Positions 17,213 through 26,935 of a stretch of DNA of 64,000 nt are shown piece by piece. Numbering within the stretch: the stretch's first letter is position 1; the number at the start of each line of letters is the position of its first letter. Origin of the DNA: Fulverythrobacter ferritrahens (GTDB lineage: Bacteria; Pseudomonadota; Alphaproteobacteria; Sphingomonadales; Sphingomonadaceae); the NCBI RefSeq assembly GCF_020539485.1, contig NZ_JACDXU010000002.1, forward strand, positions 186,001 through 250,000, read 5' to 3'. The notes under the pieces were generated by a model. The model did no database searches. It saw nothing but the letters and a program-made list of their open reading frames with translations, and had not been told where the DNA came from. A program made the position numbers and the translations under genes.

Positions 17213-18435
17213 CCACCGAAACCCTTACCCGCAAGGCCGATTTCCCGGGCTTGCTGAACGCGGATGGTGGTGAATGGCACTATCTGGATACGGCGGCTAC
17301 GGCGCAGAAGCCGCAAGCCGTGATCGAGGCAGTGTCCCGCGCGCTGGGGGAAGATTACGCCACGGTCCATCGCGGCGTTTATTCCCGCTCCGCCGAAATG
17401 ACGCTCGCTTATGAAGAGGCGCGGCGCAAGGTGGCCCGCTTTATCGGCGGGCAGGAGGACGAGATCGTCTTTACCCGCGGCGCGACCGAGGCGATCAATC
17501 TCGTTGCGGCGACCTGGGCAATCGCGAACCTCAAACAGGGCGACCGCATCCTGCTGTCGGTGCTGGAACATCATTCCAACATAGTTCCCTGGCAGTTTGC
17601 GGCAGAGCGCACCGGTGCAGTGATCGATGTTTGCCCCTTGACCGAGGATGGCCAGATCGATCTGGACGCGGCGGAAGCCATGCTGACGCCCGCTCACAAG
17701 CTGGTAGCCTTCGCGCATGTCTCCAATGTGCTGGGTTCAGAACTCGATGCCGCCCGTGCGGTTAAGCTGGCCCATGCGGTTGGCGCGAAAATCCTGCTCG
17801 ACGGGTGCCAGGCCGTGCCCCGGCTGAAAGTGGATGTTGAAGCTCTGGGCTGCGATTTCTACGCTTTCTCGGCGCACAAGCTCTATGGCCCCACGGGTAT
17901 CGGCGCCTTGTGGGCCCGCCGCGCGATTCTGGCGGATATGCCCCCCTATCAGGGCGGCGGCGCGATGATCGAGCGAGTGACGTTCGAGCGGACCACCTAT
18001 GCCCCTGCCCCTCAGCGTTTCGAGGCTGGCACTCCCGCTATTGCCGAGGCCATCGGTTTCGGCGCGGCGGTGGATTATCTTTCCGCCATCGGGCTTGATG
18101 TCGCCGAAGCGCATGAGCGTGAACTCGTGGCGAAATTGCGCGGTGAATTGCGCGCGATGAACAATGTCACCCTGTTCGGGCCGGAGCGTTCGGCCGGGAT
18201 CGTCAGTTTCATGCTGGATGGCATTCACCCTCATGATCTGGGCACGATTCTGGATGAGGCGCCGAATGGTGGGGGCAGTGTGGCTATCCGGGCCGGGCAC
18301 CATTGCGCGCAGCCCCTGATGGATCACCTGGGTGTGCCCGCCACGGCGCGGGCCAGCTTCGGGCTCTACAGTGATGAAAGCGATATTGCGGCCCTGCTGG
18401 CCGGTATCGAACGGACCAAGAGGATTTTCGCCTGA
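17209..18435 (+). CDS. sufS: cysteine desulfurase SufS
   Basis: A 408-residue class II cysteine desulfurase. PLP is held by lysine 224 in FSAHKLYGPTG, and the persulfide-carrying cysteine is C366 in RAGHHCAQPLM. Other markers are HRGVYSRS, RGATEAINLV and LEHHSNIVPWQ. It releases sulfur from cysteine for SufB. The GTG start at 17209 overlaps the sufD stop (GTGA). No SufE gene is present in the operon, so its sulfur acceptor must be encoded elsewhere. Confidence 0.97.
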   Translation: MTTETLTRKADFPGLLNADGGEWHYLDTAATAQKPQAVIEAVSRALGEDYATVHRGVYSRSAEMTLAYEEARRKVARFIGGQEDEIVFTRGATEAINLVAATWAIANLKQGDRILLSVLEHHSNIVPWQFAAERTGAVIDVCPLTEDGQIDLDAAEAMLTPAHKLVAFAHVSNVLGSELDAARAVKLAHAVGAKILLDGCQAVPRLKVDVEALGCDFYAFSAHKLYGPTGIGALWARRAILADMPPYQGGGAMIERVTFERTTYAPAPQRFEAGTPAIAEAIGFGAAVDYLSAIGLDVAEAHERELVAKLRGELRAMNNVTLFGPERSAGIVSFMLDGIHPHDLGTILDEAPNGGGSVAIRAGHHCAQPLMDHLGVPATARASFGLYSDESDIAALLAGIERTKRIFA

Positions 18436-18950
18436 TGTCGATGACCGCACGCGAGGAAGCGGAAAAGGGCTTCACCGTGGAAGAAGTTACCAGCGTGGAC
18501 ACGCCGCCGCGTGCGCGTGTGGATTTGGAAAACACACCCGATGCACCGCCTGCAGAGAGCGCTGTGGACAAGCTCGAGCGCAAGCGCGACTATCTCGAAG
18601 GCTTCCTCGCGCAGAAGCCGGAAGGCACCGGCGCGGGTGAGCCCGGCGGCGCCTTGTACGAATCGGTGATCGGCGCGCTGAAGGATATTTACGATCCGGA
18701 AATCCCGGTGAACATCTATGATCTCGGCCTGATCTACGGTGTGGATCTGTCGGAAGATGGCGATGCCGTGATCACCATGACGCTCACTACCCCGCATTGC
18801 CCGGTGGCCGAAAGCATGCCGGGCGAAGTGGAACTGCGCGTGGGCGCCGTGCCGGGAATTCGCGATGCCGAAGTCAATCTGGTGTGGGATCCGCCATGGG
18901 ACCCGGCCAAGATGAGCGACGAAGCCAGGCTGGAGCTTGGAATGCTATGA
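18435..18950 (+). CDS. sufT: SUF system protein SufT (MIP18/DUF59 family)
   Basis: A 171-residue protein. The DUF59/MIP18 domain spans about residues 70-171 and has DPEIPVNIYDLGLIYGV and TMTLTTPHCPVAESMP, with the conserved cysteine of the family. SufT proteins help maturation or delivery of Fe-S clusters. The first 65 residues form a charged linker-like extension of low conservation. Its start touches the sufS stop and its stop overlaps sufA (ATGA). Confidence 0.92.
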   Translation: MSMTAREEAEKGFTVEEVTSVDTPPRARVDLENTPDAPPAESAVDKLERKRDYLEGFLAQKPEGTGAGEPGGALYESVIGALKDIYDPEIPVNIYDLGLIYGVDLSEDGDAVITMTLTTPHCPVAESMPGEVELRVGAVPGIRDAEVNLVWDPPWDPAKMSDEARLELGML

Positions 18951-19306
18951 CGACCGAGACACCGACCCGCCAACGCCCTGCCGCCGTGCTGCTTACGCCC
19001 GGTGCAGAGGCGCGTATCGCCGAACTGATGAAGAACGCGCCCGAAGGCGCGATCGGTGTGAAGCTTTCCACTCCGCGCCGGGGCTGTTCGGGCCTCGCCT
19101 ATTCGGTCGATTACGTGAACGAGGCCGTCCCGTTCGACGAGCGGATCGAAACGCCCGGCGGCACTTTCTTTATCGACGGTGCCAGCGTGCTCTATCTCGT
19201 CGGCTCTACGATGGACTGGAAGGAGGATGATTTCTCCGCCGGTTTCGTGTTCGACAATCCCAATGCCAAGGGTTCCTGCGGCTGCGGGGAGAGCTTTACG
19301 GTCTGA
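18947..19306 (+). CDS. sufA: HesB/IscA-type Fe-S assembly protein SufA
   Basis: A 119-residue A-type carrier. The three cluster-binding cysteines are in place: C47 in RRGCSG, and C111 and C113 in GSCGCGESF. A-type proteins take Fe-S clusters from the SufBCD scaffold to target proteins. The ATG at 18947 overlaps the sufT stop by four bases. It is the last gene of the suf operon; a convergent lipoprotein gene begins 15 bases beyond. Confidence 0.95.
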   Translation: MTTETPTRQRPAAVLLTPGAEARIAELMKNAPEGAIGVKLSTPRRGCSGLAYSVDYVNEAVPFDERIETPGGTFFIDGASVLYLVGSTMDWKEDDFSAGFVFDNPNAKGSCGCGESFTV

Positions 19307-19321
19307 CCTCCAGGGGTCTTC

Positions 19322-19777
19322 TTACCGCTTGCGAAGCGCCTCCACGCAGGATGCGCGGTCTACATCCTGCCCGTCGCTTCCGCGCCTTGCGTCCACATGT
19401 GTGGCTACCGGATCGCCGCCGCCCCTCGGCGGATAGAGATAGATGTCCAGCACGCAGGCCTTGCCCGAGAATTGCAGCTTGTGGACATCACCCTCGAACA
19501 GGTCGAGCCGGGGTTTGCCGAACTGGCGCAGCAACGCGGCGGCATTGGCGCCGATTACGCCTTCCAGCCCCGGAATATGCATGACCTGCGGTTCCGGACG
19601 GGGCCGGGGAACCACTTCATACTGAACGGGCGGGCGAGTATCCTTCCCCGGGGCGGGCTGCGGCTTGCTGCGCGGGGTCGGCACGGTGCCGCTACAGGCC
19701 GTAAGCAGCAGCGCCAGCATGGAAACCAGCGCGAGCCCGGCAAAACCCTGACGGGACATCTGTCTCTGACGGGGCAT
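19322..19777 (-). CDS. hypothetical lipoprotein
   Basis: A 151-residue exported protein with a lipobox (ALLLTACSG) followed by a proline-rich linker. The mature domain has GANAAALLRQFGKPRLDLFEGDVHKLQF and CVLDIYLYP, a pattern I associate with conserved sphingomonad envelope lipoproteins of unknown function; it faintly recalls SmpA-like folds. The ATG at 19777 lies four bases after the upstream EI24 gene's stop; 19759 is an alternative start. It is likely co-transcribed with that membrane protein gene. Confidence 0.75.
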   Translation of the reverse strand: MPRQRQMSRQGFAGLALVSMLALLLTACSGTVPTPRSKPQPAPGKDTRPPVQYEVVPRPRPEPQVMHIPGLEGVIGANAAALLRQFGKPRLDLFEGDVHKLQFSGKACVLDIYLYPPRGGGDPVATHVDARRGSDGQDVDRASCVEALRKR

Positions 19778-19781
19778 TGAC

Positions 19782-20492
19782 CTAAGACCGGACATTGAGC
19801 GCTTTCTCCCTGGCGTGAATCAGATGTGCCGCGCTGGCCGCGCCCAGAACCGGGGCAAGGAAATTGACGAAGGGGACGGCCAACAGCGCAGCGGTAACCC
19901 CGCCCAGCACGAAACGCTCCGCCGCCGTAAGGGGCGCGGGCGCGCCTTCTGCGTGGCGGTGGCGCAGCCATACCATGTCGGACAATTCCCGGCCCAGCAG
20001 CACGCCATTTACGGCCCAGAACAGCAGGGCTGTGCCTACTCCGGTTACCAGCAATGCCAGGGCGAAAGGCAGAACGATCAGATTGGCGATCAGCGCGCGG
20101 CCCATCGCGGCAAGACTGGTCGTCAGTTGCTGGTGCAAGGGAAGGTCGCGCGCGCGCAAGGCCGCGTCGGGATAATAGCGAGCTTCCACCGCCAGCACGG
20201 CTTCATCGGCGTAGAATGAGATCACGCCCATCGCGATCACCCGCCACAGCAGCCACCCGGCGATCAGGGTTATGGCGAGCGATACTACGCCCCGGACACC
20301 TCCGGCCCTGGTGAAGGCGGCATCCTGCAAGCCCGCCCAGGCGAGCAGCCAGTCAAGCGCGATCCAGCCTGCCCAGCCCAGCACGATGAACAGCACAAGG
20401 CTGACCGCCGCCGTCTTGGCCAGCAGGCGCAGGATGCGCGGATCGGCGAGTTGGCCCAGCGCGCGCAACATTGCGGAAAGGATGGCTGCCAT
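19782..20492 (-). CDS. EI24/CysZ-like membrane protein
   Basis: A membrane protein of about 236 residues with four to five hydrophobic segments. It matches the EI24 domain layout seen in CysZ: an N-terminal AILSAMLRALGQL helix, FYADEAVLAVEARYYP after the second helix and a LGRELSDMVWLRH loop. CysZ proteins carry sulfate, but EI24-domain proteins in this order are uncharacterised. The start is uncertain; the frame is open to 20567, and 20471 is also possible. Confidence 0.75.
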   Translation of the reverse strand: MAAILSAMLRALGQLADPRILRLLAKTAAVSLVLFIVLGWAGWIALDWLLAWAGLQDAAFTRAGGVRGVVSLAITLIAGWLLWRVIAMGVISFYADEAVLAVEARYYPDAALRARDLPLHQQLTTSLAAMGRALIANLIVLPFALALLVTGVGTALLFWAVNGVLLGRELSDMVWLRHRHAEGAPAPLTAAERFVLGGVTAALLAVPFVNFLAPVLGAASAAHLIHAREKALNVRS

Positions 20493-20604
20493 CGGGCTTG
20501 CGATTGCGCGCCCGGCGCGGCAAGTCAACGGCGCCTTTGCCGCCGTCATATTGCTGCGGTGCTTCATTCGGCAGGGCGAGCGCTAATTCGGACAAAGGAT
20601 TTCC

Positions 20605-21600
20605 ATGACCAAGCCCCGTTATGACGTGATTGCCATCGGTAATGCGATTGTCGATGTGATGTCCCCTTGTGACGAGGAGCTGATCGTCGAACTGGGCATG
20701 GCACGTGGCGGCATGACGCTGATCGACGATGATCGCGCGCGCGACCTTTATGCGGCAATGGGCCCCGCGCGGGAGATTTCCGGCGGTTCGGCTGCCAATA
20801 CGCTGGCAGGGCTTTCCGCGCTGGGGCTGCAATGCGCCTTTATCGGCCAGGTGGCGGACGATCAGCTGGGGGAAGTCTTCGCGCATGACATTCGCGCAGT
20901 GGGGATCGATTTCGATGTGCCCGCGCGCCCCGGCAGCCCCTCTACCGGGCGCTGCCTGATTTTCGTCACGCCCGATGGGCAGCGCACGATGAACACCTTC
21001 CTTGGGGCGTCGCATTATCTCCCCCGCGAATCGCTGAATGTCGATGCGGTGGCCGATGCGGCGGTTCTCTATCTTGAAGGCTATATGTGGGACCCGGTCG
21101 AGCCTCGCGCCGTGATGCGGCAGGCGATCGAGGCGGCAAAGGCTGCCGGCCGCAAGGTGGCCTTCACCCTGTCCGAAGTCTTCGTGATCGATATGCATGG
21201 CGCCGATTTCCAGGCGCTGATCGACGACGGGCTGATCGATATCCTGTTCGCCAACCACCACGAACTGGCCGCGCTGACGGGTGAGGACGATCTGGAAGCC
21301 GGCATCGCCGCGCTTTCTCCCAAGGTTCCCTTGCTGGTCGTCACGCGCAGCGCCGAAGGCGCGGTGGCTATCGCTGGCGATGAACGCGCGGAAGTGAAGG
21401 CAGAGCCGATCGACGAAGTGGTCGACACCACCGGCGCGGGCGATCTGTTCGCGGCGGGCTTCCTGGCCGGGCATGTGCGGGGCGAAAGCCTGACCCGCTC
21501 CCTCGAAATGGGCGCGGTCGCTGCTGCGGAAATCATTTCCCATTATGGCGCACGGCCCGAGGCCGATCTGGCCGAGCTGATGCAGAAGCGTTTCGGTTAA
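20605..21600 (+). CDS. adenosine kinase (PfkB family)
   Basis: A 331-residue PfkB-type sugar/nucleoside kinase. It has the GGSAANT motif at 60-66 and the signature VVDTTGAGDLFAAGF at 272-286 with catalytic base D280. The N-terminal VIAIGNAIVDV is typical of alphaproteobacterial adenosine kinases. It phosphorylates adenosine to AMP, or a closely related nucleoside or sugar. It is convergent with purD, with two hairpins between. Confidence 0.88.
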   Translation: MTKPRYDVIAIGNAIVDVMSPCDEELIVELGMARGGMTLIDDDRARDLYAAMGPAREISGGSAANTLAGLSALGLQCAFIGQVADDQLGEVFAHDIRAVGIDFDVPARPGSPSTGRCLIFVTPDGQRTMNTFLGASHYLPRESLNVDAVADAAVLYLEGYMWDPVEPRAVMRQAIEAAKAAGRKVAFTLSEVFVIDMHGADFQALIDDGLIDILFANHHELAALTGEDDLEAGIAALSPKVPLLVVTRSAEGAVAIAGDERAEVKAEPIDEVVDTTGAGDLFAAGFLAGHVRGESLTRSLEMGAVAAAEIISHYGARPEADLAELMQKRFG

Positions 21601-21614
21601 ATAGGAAGATTTGG

Positions 21615-21636
21615 TGCCGCGCCTTCGGGCGCGGCA
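21615..21636 (+). terminator. UUCG-capped hairpin after adenosine kinase
   Basis: A perfect 9-bp stem TGCCGCGCC/GGCGCGGCA closed by a TTCG tetraloop starts 14 bases after the adenosine kinase stop. There is no T-run, so it may act as a stabilising 3' end or a Rho-assisted terminator. Confidence 0.55.
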
Positions 21637-21644
21637 TGAATTAT

Positions 21645-21675
21645 CGCCATTGCGAGCATGGGGCCCGCAATGGCG
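21645..21675. terminator. hairpin between convergent adenosine kinase and purD
   Basis: The 10-bp perfect inverted repeat CGCCATTGCG/CGCAATGGCG has an 11-base loop and sits six bases beyond the purD stop. The CCATTGCGAGC portion resembles the arm of the dispersed palindromic repeats at 6768 and 29594, so this may be a reduced copy serving as a bidirectional end. Confidence 0.5.
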
Positions 21676-21680
21676 TAAAA

Positions 21681-22988
21681 TCAGCCCAGGCGTTCGCGTG
21701 CGGCCTCGCGGGCCACTTCGCGATAGCCGATATCGTGGCGATAGAAGCCGGTGGGGAAATCGATGGCCGTCACCGCGCGATAGGCGGCAGACTGGGCTTC
21801 GCTCACCGTATCGCCCAGCGCCGTGACGTTCAGCACGCGCCCGCCATTGGCCACCAGATTGCCCTCGGCGTCCAGTGTGGTGCCTGCATGGAACACTTTC
21901 GCGCCGCCGGCTTCTGCTGCCTCGATATTCCGGATGGCTCCGCCCTTTTCGGGTTCCGCCGGATAGCCATTGGCAGCCATCACCACCGTCAGCGCCTTGC
22001 GAGGGGAAAGCTTGGCTGGCTCCATTGTGCCCAGGCGATTTTCCGCACAGGCCAGCAGCAGTTCGCCCAGATCCGAATCGAGACGCAGCATCAGCACCTG
22101 GCATTCAGGATCGCCGAAGCGGCAATTATACTCGATCAGCTTCGGCCCTTCTGGCGTCAGCATCAGCCCGGCATAAAGCACGCCGGAATAGGGTGTGCCT
22201 TCATCCGCCATGGTCTTCACGGTGGGGGCGATGATTCGCGAGATCACTTCGCCGCGCAACGCCGCGTTCAGGACAGGTGCCGGGCTGTAGGCGCCCATGC
22301 CGCCCGTATTCGGCCCGGTATCGCCATCGCCCACGCGCTTGTGATCCTGTGCGGAACCGATCGACATGATCGATGCGCCGTCAGTCAGCACGAAGAAGCT
22401 CGCTTCCTCGCCGGTCAGGAATTCCTCGATCACCACCTCGGCCCCGGCCTCGCCAAAGGCGCCGCCGAACATATCTGCCAGCGCTTCCTCGGCAGTCGCC
22501 AGGTCTTCCGCGATGACCACGCCCTTGCCCGCAGCCAGCCCATCCGCCTTCAGCACATAAGGCGGCTTGAAGCGGCCCAGTGCTTCCAGAGCCTCGGCCA
22601 GCGATTTGGTGCGGACATAGCCCGCAGTGGGAATCCCGGCGCGTTCACACAGATCCTTGGTAAAGCCCTTGCTGCCTTCCAGCTGCGCGGCAGCCTTGCT
22701 GGGCCCGAATACGGGAATGCCTTCGCCGCGCAGGCTGTCAGCCAGCCCGTCCACCAGCGGAGCCTCAGGGCCGATCACTACCAGTCCGATGCCTTTTTCC
22801 GCGCAGAGCGCGATCACGGCGGCATGGTCCGTCACGTCCAAGGACAGCAGCGTGGCATATTGGGCTATGCCGGGATTGCCGGGCGCGGCATAGAGCACGC
22901 CCCCTTCCGAAGCGATCAGGCGGGATTGCGCCAGCTTCCAAGCCAGCGCATGTTCGCGTCCGCCCGACCCCAGCAAAAGGATATTCAT
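21681..22988 (-). CDS. purD: phosphoribosylamine-glycine ligase
   Basis: A 435-residue ATP-grasp enzyme that joins glycine to phosphoribosylamine in purine synthesis. It begins with [22 protein letters not shown], the standard GAR synthetase N-terminus, and has [26 protein letters not shown] and [12 protein letters not shown]. The ATG at 22988 overlaps the ATG of the divergent xseA: the four bases CATG at 22986-22989 hold both start codons. Six extra codons are open upstream, but the family start is here. Confidence 0.96.
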   Translation of the reverse strand: MNILLLGSGGREHALAWKLAQSRLIASEGGVLYAAPGNPGIAQYATLLSLDVTDHAAVIALCAEKGIGLVVIGPEAPLVDGLADSLRGEGIPVFGPSKAAAQLEGSKGFTKDLCERAGIPTAGYVRTKSLAEALEALGRFKPPYVLKADGLAAGKGVVIAEDLATAEEALADMFGGAFGEAGAEVVIEEFLTGEEASFFVLTDGASIMSIGSAQDHKRVGDGDTGPNTGGMGAYSPAPVLNAALRGEVISRIIAPTVKTMADEGTPYSGVLYAGLMLTPEGPKLIEYNCRFGDPECQVLMLRLDSDLGELLLACAENRLGTMEPAKLSPRKALTVVMAANGYPAEPEKGGAIRNIEAAEAGGAKVFHAGTTLDAEGNLVANGGRVLNVTALGDTVSEAQSAAYRAVTAIDFPTGFYRHDIGYREVAREAARERLG

Positions 22989-24390
22989 GTCCGGCCCTTC
23001 ATTCATTAACGACGATGTTCAGGCCGGTCTCGTAGCGCGCGGCAACCCCGGGGACAACGCCGAGCCGCTCTCCATCACCGAGATTTCGGCCCGATTGAAG
23101 CGCGTGGTGGAGGATCGCTTCGGCTTCGTGCGCTTGCGGGGCGAGCTTTCGGGGGTGAAACTGGCGGCTTCGGGCCATCTCTACTGCCGCCTCAAGGATG
23201 AGAATGCCCAGATCGATGCCGTGATGTGGCGCGGCAGCGTGCAACGCCTGGCTTTCCGCCCGGAAGACGGGATCGAAGTGGTCGCTTCGGGCAAGCTCAC
23301 CACCTATGCGGGCCGGTCTTCCTACCAGATCGTGATCGAAAGCATGGAAATCGCGGGCGAAGGCGCGCTGCTGGCCTTGTTGGAGAAAACCAAGGCCCGG
23401 CTGGAGGCCGAAGGGCTGTTCCGCCCCGAACGCAAGCGCCCCCTGCCCTTTCTGCCCCGCACTATCGGAGTGGTCACATCGCCCACCGGCGCGGTGATTC
23501 GCGATATTCTCCATCGGCTGGCCGATCGCTTCCCCAGCCATGTGCTCGTGTGGCCGGTGCTGGTGCAGGGGCAAGGCTCGGCCGAACAGATCGCGACTGC
23601 GATTCGCGGCTTCTCCGCATTGGCGCCTGGTGGCCCCGTTCCCCGGCCCGATCTCGTGATCGTGGCTCGCGGCGGCGGCTCGATCGAGGATTTGTGGAGC
23701 TTCAACGAAGAAATCGTGGTGCGGGCCATTGCCGAGTGTTCGATCCCGGTGATCTCGGCAGTGGGGCACGAGACGGACACCACCCTCGCCGATTTCGCGG
23801 CTGATCGGCGCGCGCCTACCCCCACTGCCGCTGCCGAGATGGCCGTGCCGGTGCGAGCTGAACTGGCCGCCACGCTGGATGAATTCGCCTTGCGCAAACG
23901 CCGTGCGATCCTGCGTCCCGTGTCACTGGGCCGGGAGCGGCTGGAAGCGCGCGTGGCCCGCCTGCCCCGGCCGGAAGTGCTGGCGGCGCAGGCGGCGCAG
24001 CGGCTTGACGATCTGGGCGAACGGCTCAGGCGCGGCCTGGCGGACCGGGCGCGGCAGGCAGATGGGCACCTGCAGCTGGCCTCGGTCAGGCTCACCCCCG
24101 CCCTGCTCACGCGCCCCATGGCCCAGAGGCAGGACAAGCTCGATGCATTGGATCGCCTGCGCCTGCAGCTGGACCCTCGCGCCCCGTTAAGGCGCGGTTA
24201 TGTCCTGGTAAGCGATAGTTCTGGCCATGTTGTGAAAACGGCTGCGGATGCCCGGCGGCATGCGCTTCTCACTCTGGAATTCGAGGATGGGAAGCTGGAA
24301 GTATCGACAGGCGATACTCCGCCTCCAGCGGCGAAACGCCCGTCAAAATCGGGCAAATCCTCGCCGGGGGAACAGGCGGAATTGTTCTGA
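22987..24390 (+). CDS. xseA: exodeoxyribonuclease VII large subunit
   Basis: A 467-residue XseA. The N-terminal OB domain ([28 protein letters not shown]) is followed by the catalytic core with [33 protein letters not shown] and [29 protein letters not shown], each quoted block being a family signature. With XseB it degrades single-stranded DNA. The start at 22987 overlaps the divergent purD start codon, so the promoter of each gene must lie inside the other. Confidence 0.95.
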   Translation: MSGPSFINDDVQAGLVARGNPGDNAEPLSITEISARLKRVVEDRFGFVRLRGELSGVKLAASGHLYCRLKDENAQIDAVMWRGSVQRLAFRPEDGIEVVASGKLTTYAGRSSYQIVIESMEIAGEGALLALLEKTKARLEAEGLFRPERKRPLPFLPRTIGVVTSPTGAVIRDILHRLADRFPSHVLVWPVLVQGQGSAEQIATAIRGFSALAPGGPVPRPDLVIVARGGGSIEDLWSFNEEIVVRAIAECSIPVISAVGHETDTTLADFAADRRAPTPTAAAEMAVPVRAELAATLDEFALRKRRAILRPVSLGRERLEARVARLPRPEVLAAQAAQRLDDLGERLRRGLADRARQADGHLQLASVRLTPALLTRPMAQRQDKLDALDRLRLQLDPRAPLRRGYVLVSDSSGHVVKTAADARRHALLTLEFEDGKLEVSTGDTPPPAAKRPSKSGKSSPGEQAELF

Positions 24391-24417
24391 CGGCCCAGGA
24401 TTGTTAGAGGCAGGCCC

Positions 24418-24621
24418 ATGTTGATGTCATCGCGCGGAAACCCCGCCACTCTCATTTACGGTCCCAACGGCTTTCGCGTCGCCAAGCCGGGCAAGTTCGT
24501 GATCTGCGCCGTTACTGGCGAGGAAATCCCGCTCGAAGCGCTTCGGTACTGGAGCGTGGACCGGCAGGAAGCCTATGCCAGCCCGGAAATCGCCACGCGC
24601 CGCCTGCTGGGCCAGGCGTGA
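24418..24621 (+). CDS. DUF2093 domain protein
   Basis: A 67-residue protein that matches DUF2093: an ATLIYGPNGFRVAKPGKFVICAVTG core, then EIPLEALRYWSVDRQEAYAS and an ATRR ending. The family is small, soluble and confined mainly to alphaproteobacteria; its function is unknown. It commonly lies after xseA, as here. Its stop overlaps the GTG start of the M23 peptidase. Confidence 0.85.
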   Translation: MLMSSRGNPATLIYGPNGFRVAKPGKFVICAVTGEEIPLEALRYWSVDRQEAYASPEIATRRLLGQA

Positions 24622-25538
24622 AGGCGGGCCGCCGCGCCTCCTTTCTTGCGGCGTTGTTCCTGCTGACCGGTTGCGGAGATGGCGGGCCCCCGCCCCTTGC
24701 ATCTTCCCTGCCTCCAGCAGTTCCCGCGCCTGAACCCTCGCCCCTGCCGGTGGCATTGCCGGTCGTGCAACCCCTGCCCGCCAGCATCGAATTTGGGGGT
24801 GAGCTGACCCAGGGTGGCTGGATGCGGGGCACGCTGCCCGCCAACACGGTGGAAGCGGTTCTGGACGGCAAGCCCTTTCCCTTCGCAGCGGACGGTTCCT
24901 TCTTCGCCGCTTTTGACAGGGATGCAGGCACCAGTGCCCGGTTAAGCGTACGCCTTGCCGACGACCGGGTGATCGAGCGGGAGATCGCCATATCCCCGCG
25001 CAAGTGGAATATCGAACACGTCAACGTCGCCCGCTCCCCTGGCGGCACGGGCGCCGATTTCATGAAGATCCGCGAGCCCGAACTGGCCCGGATCGCTGCC
25101 GCGCGCCAGATACGCTCCGATGCGGAAGGCTGGCGGCAGAGCTTCGTCTGGCCCGCCAAAGGCCGCATTTCCGGGCGTTTCGGTTCCCAGCGCATCTATC
25201 GGGGTGAACCGGGCAGCTATCATTCCGGCCTCGATATCTCCACCGGCACCAGCGGCACACCTTTTGTCGCGCCGGCGGATGGGGTGGTGATTCTCGCGGC
25301 GCAAACCCCCTTGAGCCTGGAAGGACATCTGCTGATGATCGACCATGGCAATGGCCTGAACAGTGCCTTCCTCCATTGTTCGGAAATCGCGGTGAAAGAG
25401 GGTGACCATGTGAAGCAGGGGCAGGTGATCGGGAAGATCGGCATGAGCGGGCGGGCCACCGGGCCACATCTGCACTGGAGCCTCAAATGGCTCGATTCCC
25501 GGCTCGATCCGCTGCTGTTCCTCGGCCCGATGCCCTGA
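24618..25538 (+). CDS. M23 family metallopeptidase lipoprotein
   Basis: A 306-residue envelope protein. It begins with GTG at 24618, overlapping the DUF2093 stop, and has a lipobox LLTGC (cysteine 19) followed by a proline-rich linker. The peptidase domain occupies about residues 180-300 with zinc ligands H202 and D206 (HSGLD) and H284-L-H286 (HLHW). Such lysostaphin-like enzymes cut peptidoglycan cross-links or, when degenerate, activate amidases; here the ligands are complete, so it is likely active. Confidence 0.9.
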   Translation: MKAGRRASFLAALFLLTGCGDGGPPPLASSLPPAVPAPEPSPLPVALPVVQPLPASIEFGGELTQGGWMRGTLPANTVEAVLDGKPFPFAADGSFFAAFDRDAGTSARLSVRLADDRVIEREIAISPRKWNIEHVNVARSPGGTGADFMKIREPELARIAAARQIRSDAEGWRQSFVWPAKGRISGRFGSQRIYRGEPGSYHSGLDISTGTSGTPFVAPADGVVILAAQTPLSLEGHLLMIDHGNGLNSAFLHCSEIAVKEGDHVKQGQVIGKIGMSGRATGPHLHWSLKWLDSRLDPLLFLGPMP

Positions 25539-25545
25539 GGCATTC

Positions 25546-26544
25546 ATGCGCCGCCCGTCCCGCGTTGTCCTCGCCCTCGCGCTTGCGCTCGGCCTCGCTC
25601 CGGGGATCGTGTGGCGCAGTGGGCCCCCACGGTCCGATGACAGCCAGAGCATGGCCTATCTCCGCCTGCCTGTTCCCACGGGTGAGGAAGCGCGGATCGG
25701 GGGAAGCGGCAGTCCCGTCATAACCGGCGCCTGGCGGATGGAGAGCCCCAACACCCAGTTCGGCTCCTATTCGGCTCTGCTTGCTACCCATGGCTGGTTC
25801 CTTTCCTTCAGCGATCAGGGAGGCTTCCTGCGCGCGCCTTTGCCCGGTCGGCGGGGCAGCGTGGAAATCGGCCGGGCTTTGTCGGGTGCGGGTGATTTCA
25901 AGCAGATGCAGGATATCGAATCGGCCACTGCCGACCCAAAAACGGGACGCATCTGGCTGGGCCTGGAAGGGCGCAACGCCATCATTCGCCTGGAAGCGGA
26001 CTTGTCCGGCGCAAAGGTGGTCCAGCCAGCTGCGATGCGCCATTGGCAGGGGAATGGCGGCCCGGAATCCCTGCTGCGACTGGATGATGGGCGTTTTCTG
26101 GTGCTGGCCGAATCGGCGCTTTCATGGAAGGCGAAGGGTAGCCCTGCCCTGCTCTTTCCCGGCGATCCGGTGGAAGGGGCGGTGCCTGAAGAGTTTCTGT
26201 TTTCTCCGCCTGAAGGCTATCTGCCCACGGATATGAAGCAATTGCCCGATGGGCGTGTGCTGATCCTGCTGCGCGGGATAGGGCTGCTGCCGCCGCGCTT
26301 CACGGCCAAACTGGTGTTGGCCGATCCGGCCCGGATTCGCGCCGGTCAACCATGGCCCTGGCGGGAGGTTGGGACGATCGAGCGGCCTTTCCCGCTCGAC
26401 AATTATGAAGGGCTGGAAGTGACGGGCGGCGAGGATGGGGCACCGCTGACCTTGTGGATTATCTCTGACGATAATGCAGGCGAATTGCTGCAACATAACG
26501 TGTTGCTGCGCCTGTCCTGGCCTGTGCCCTCAAGCGAGACCTAA
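25546..26544 (+). CDS. esterase-like / phytase-like domain protein
   Basis: A 332-residue exported protein with an N-terminal signal anchor (VVLALALALGLAPGIVW). The remainder resembles the phytase-like 'esterase-like activity' beta-propeller family, with SYSALLATHGWFLSFSDQG, ESATADPKTGRIWLGLEGRNAI, LLRLDDGRFLVLAE and LDNYEGLEV. Family members are thought to be calcium-dependent beta-propellers, but substrates are rarely known. It follows the M23 gene by seven bases. Confidence 0.75.
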   Translation: MRRPSRVVLALALALGLAPGIVWRSGPPRSDDSQSMAYLRLPVPTGEEARIGGSGSPVITGAWRMESPNTQFGSYSALLATHGWFLSFSDQGGFLRAPLPGRRGSVEIGRALSGAGDFKQMQDIESATADPKTGRIWLGLEGRNAIIRLEADLSGAKVVQPAAMRHWQGNGGPESLLRLDDGRFLVLAESALSWKAKGSPALLFPGDPVEGAVPEEFLFSPPEGYLPTDMKQLPDGRVLILLRGIGLLPPRFTAKLVLADPARIRAGQPWPWREVGTIERPFPLDNYEGLEVTGGEDGAPLTLWIISDDNAGELLQHNVLLRLSWPVPSSET

Positions 26545-26579
26545 ACGGTCAGATCTTCACACCAGAACAGGAGACGCGA

Positions 26580-26608
26580 AAAAGCGCGCGGGGATGCCGC
26601 GCGCTTTT
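26580..26608. terminator. bidirectional rho-independent terminator
   Basis: A perfect GCGCGCGG/CCGCGCGC stem with loop GGATG is flanked by four A and four T, so it works on both strands. It separates the plus-strand phytase-like gene from the convergent rpmB. Confidence 0.88.
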
Positions 26609-26647
26609 GCAATGCTCTGGATTGGCTGGCCCCGCAGGGCCGAAGAA

Positions 26648-26935
26648 TCAGGCGGCGACCTGAGTCTTCTTCAGTTCGCGCTTCACCTTGAGGGCGCGCG
26701 GGCTGAGCTTTTCGTCCGAGGTCTTGAGCAGCCAGTTGTCGAGGCCGCCATTGTGCTCGACCGAACGCAGACCATGGGTCGACACGCGGAACTTGAAGCT
26801 GCGGTCCAGCTTTTCGCTCAGCAGCGTGACGTTCTGCAGGTTAGGCAGGAAGACGCGCTTGGTCTTGTTGTTGGCGTGGCTCACATTGTGGCCAACCTGG
26901 CGGCCCTTGCCGGTCAGTTCGCAGATGCGCGACAT
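26648..26935 (-). CDS. rpmB: 50S ribosomal protein L28
   Basis: A 95-residue L28. It starts [27 protein letters not shown], the classic N-terminus, and continues with [10 protein letters not shown] and [19 protein letters not shown]. The alphaproteobacterial form is longer at the C-terminus than in E. coli, as here ([13 protein letters not shown]). It is monocistronic with its own terminator. Confidence 0.97.
   Translation of the reverse strand: MSRICELTGKGRQVGHNVSHANNKTKRVFLPNLQNVTLLSEKLDRSFKFRVSTHGLRSVEHNGGLDNWLLKTSDEKLSPRALKVKRELKKTQVAA

Noticed and set aside
20353-22104. 583-codon minus-strand frame spanning adenosine kinase and purD
   Set aside because: It is antisense to adenosine kinase and in the wrong frame of purD; both real genes have full motifs.
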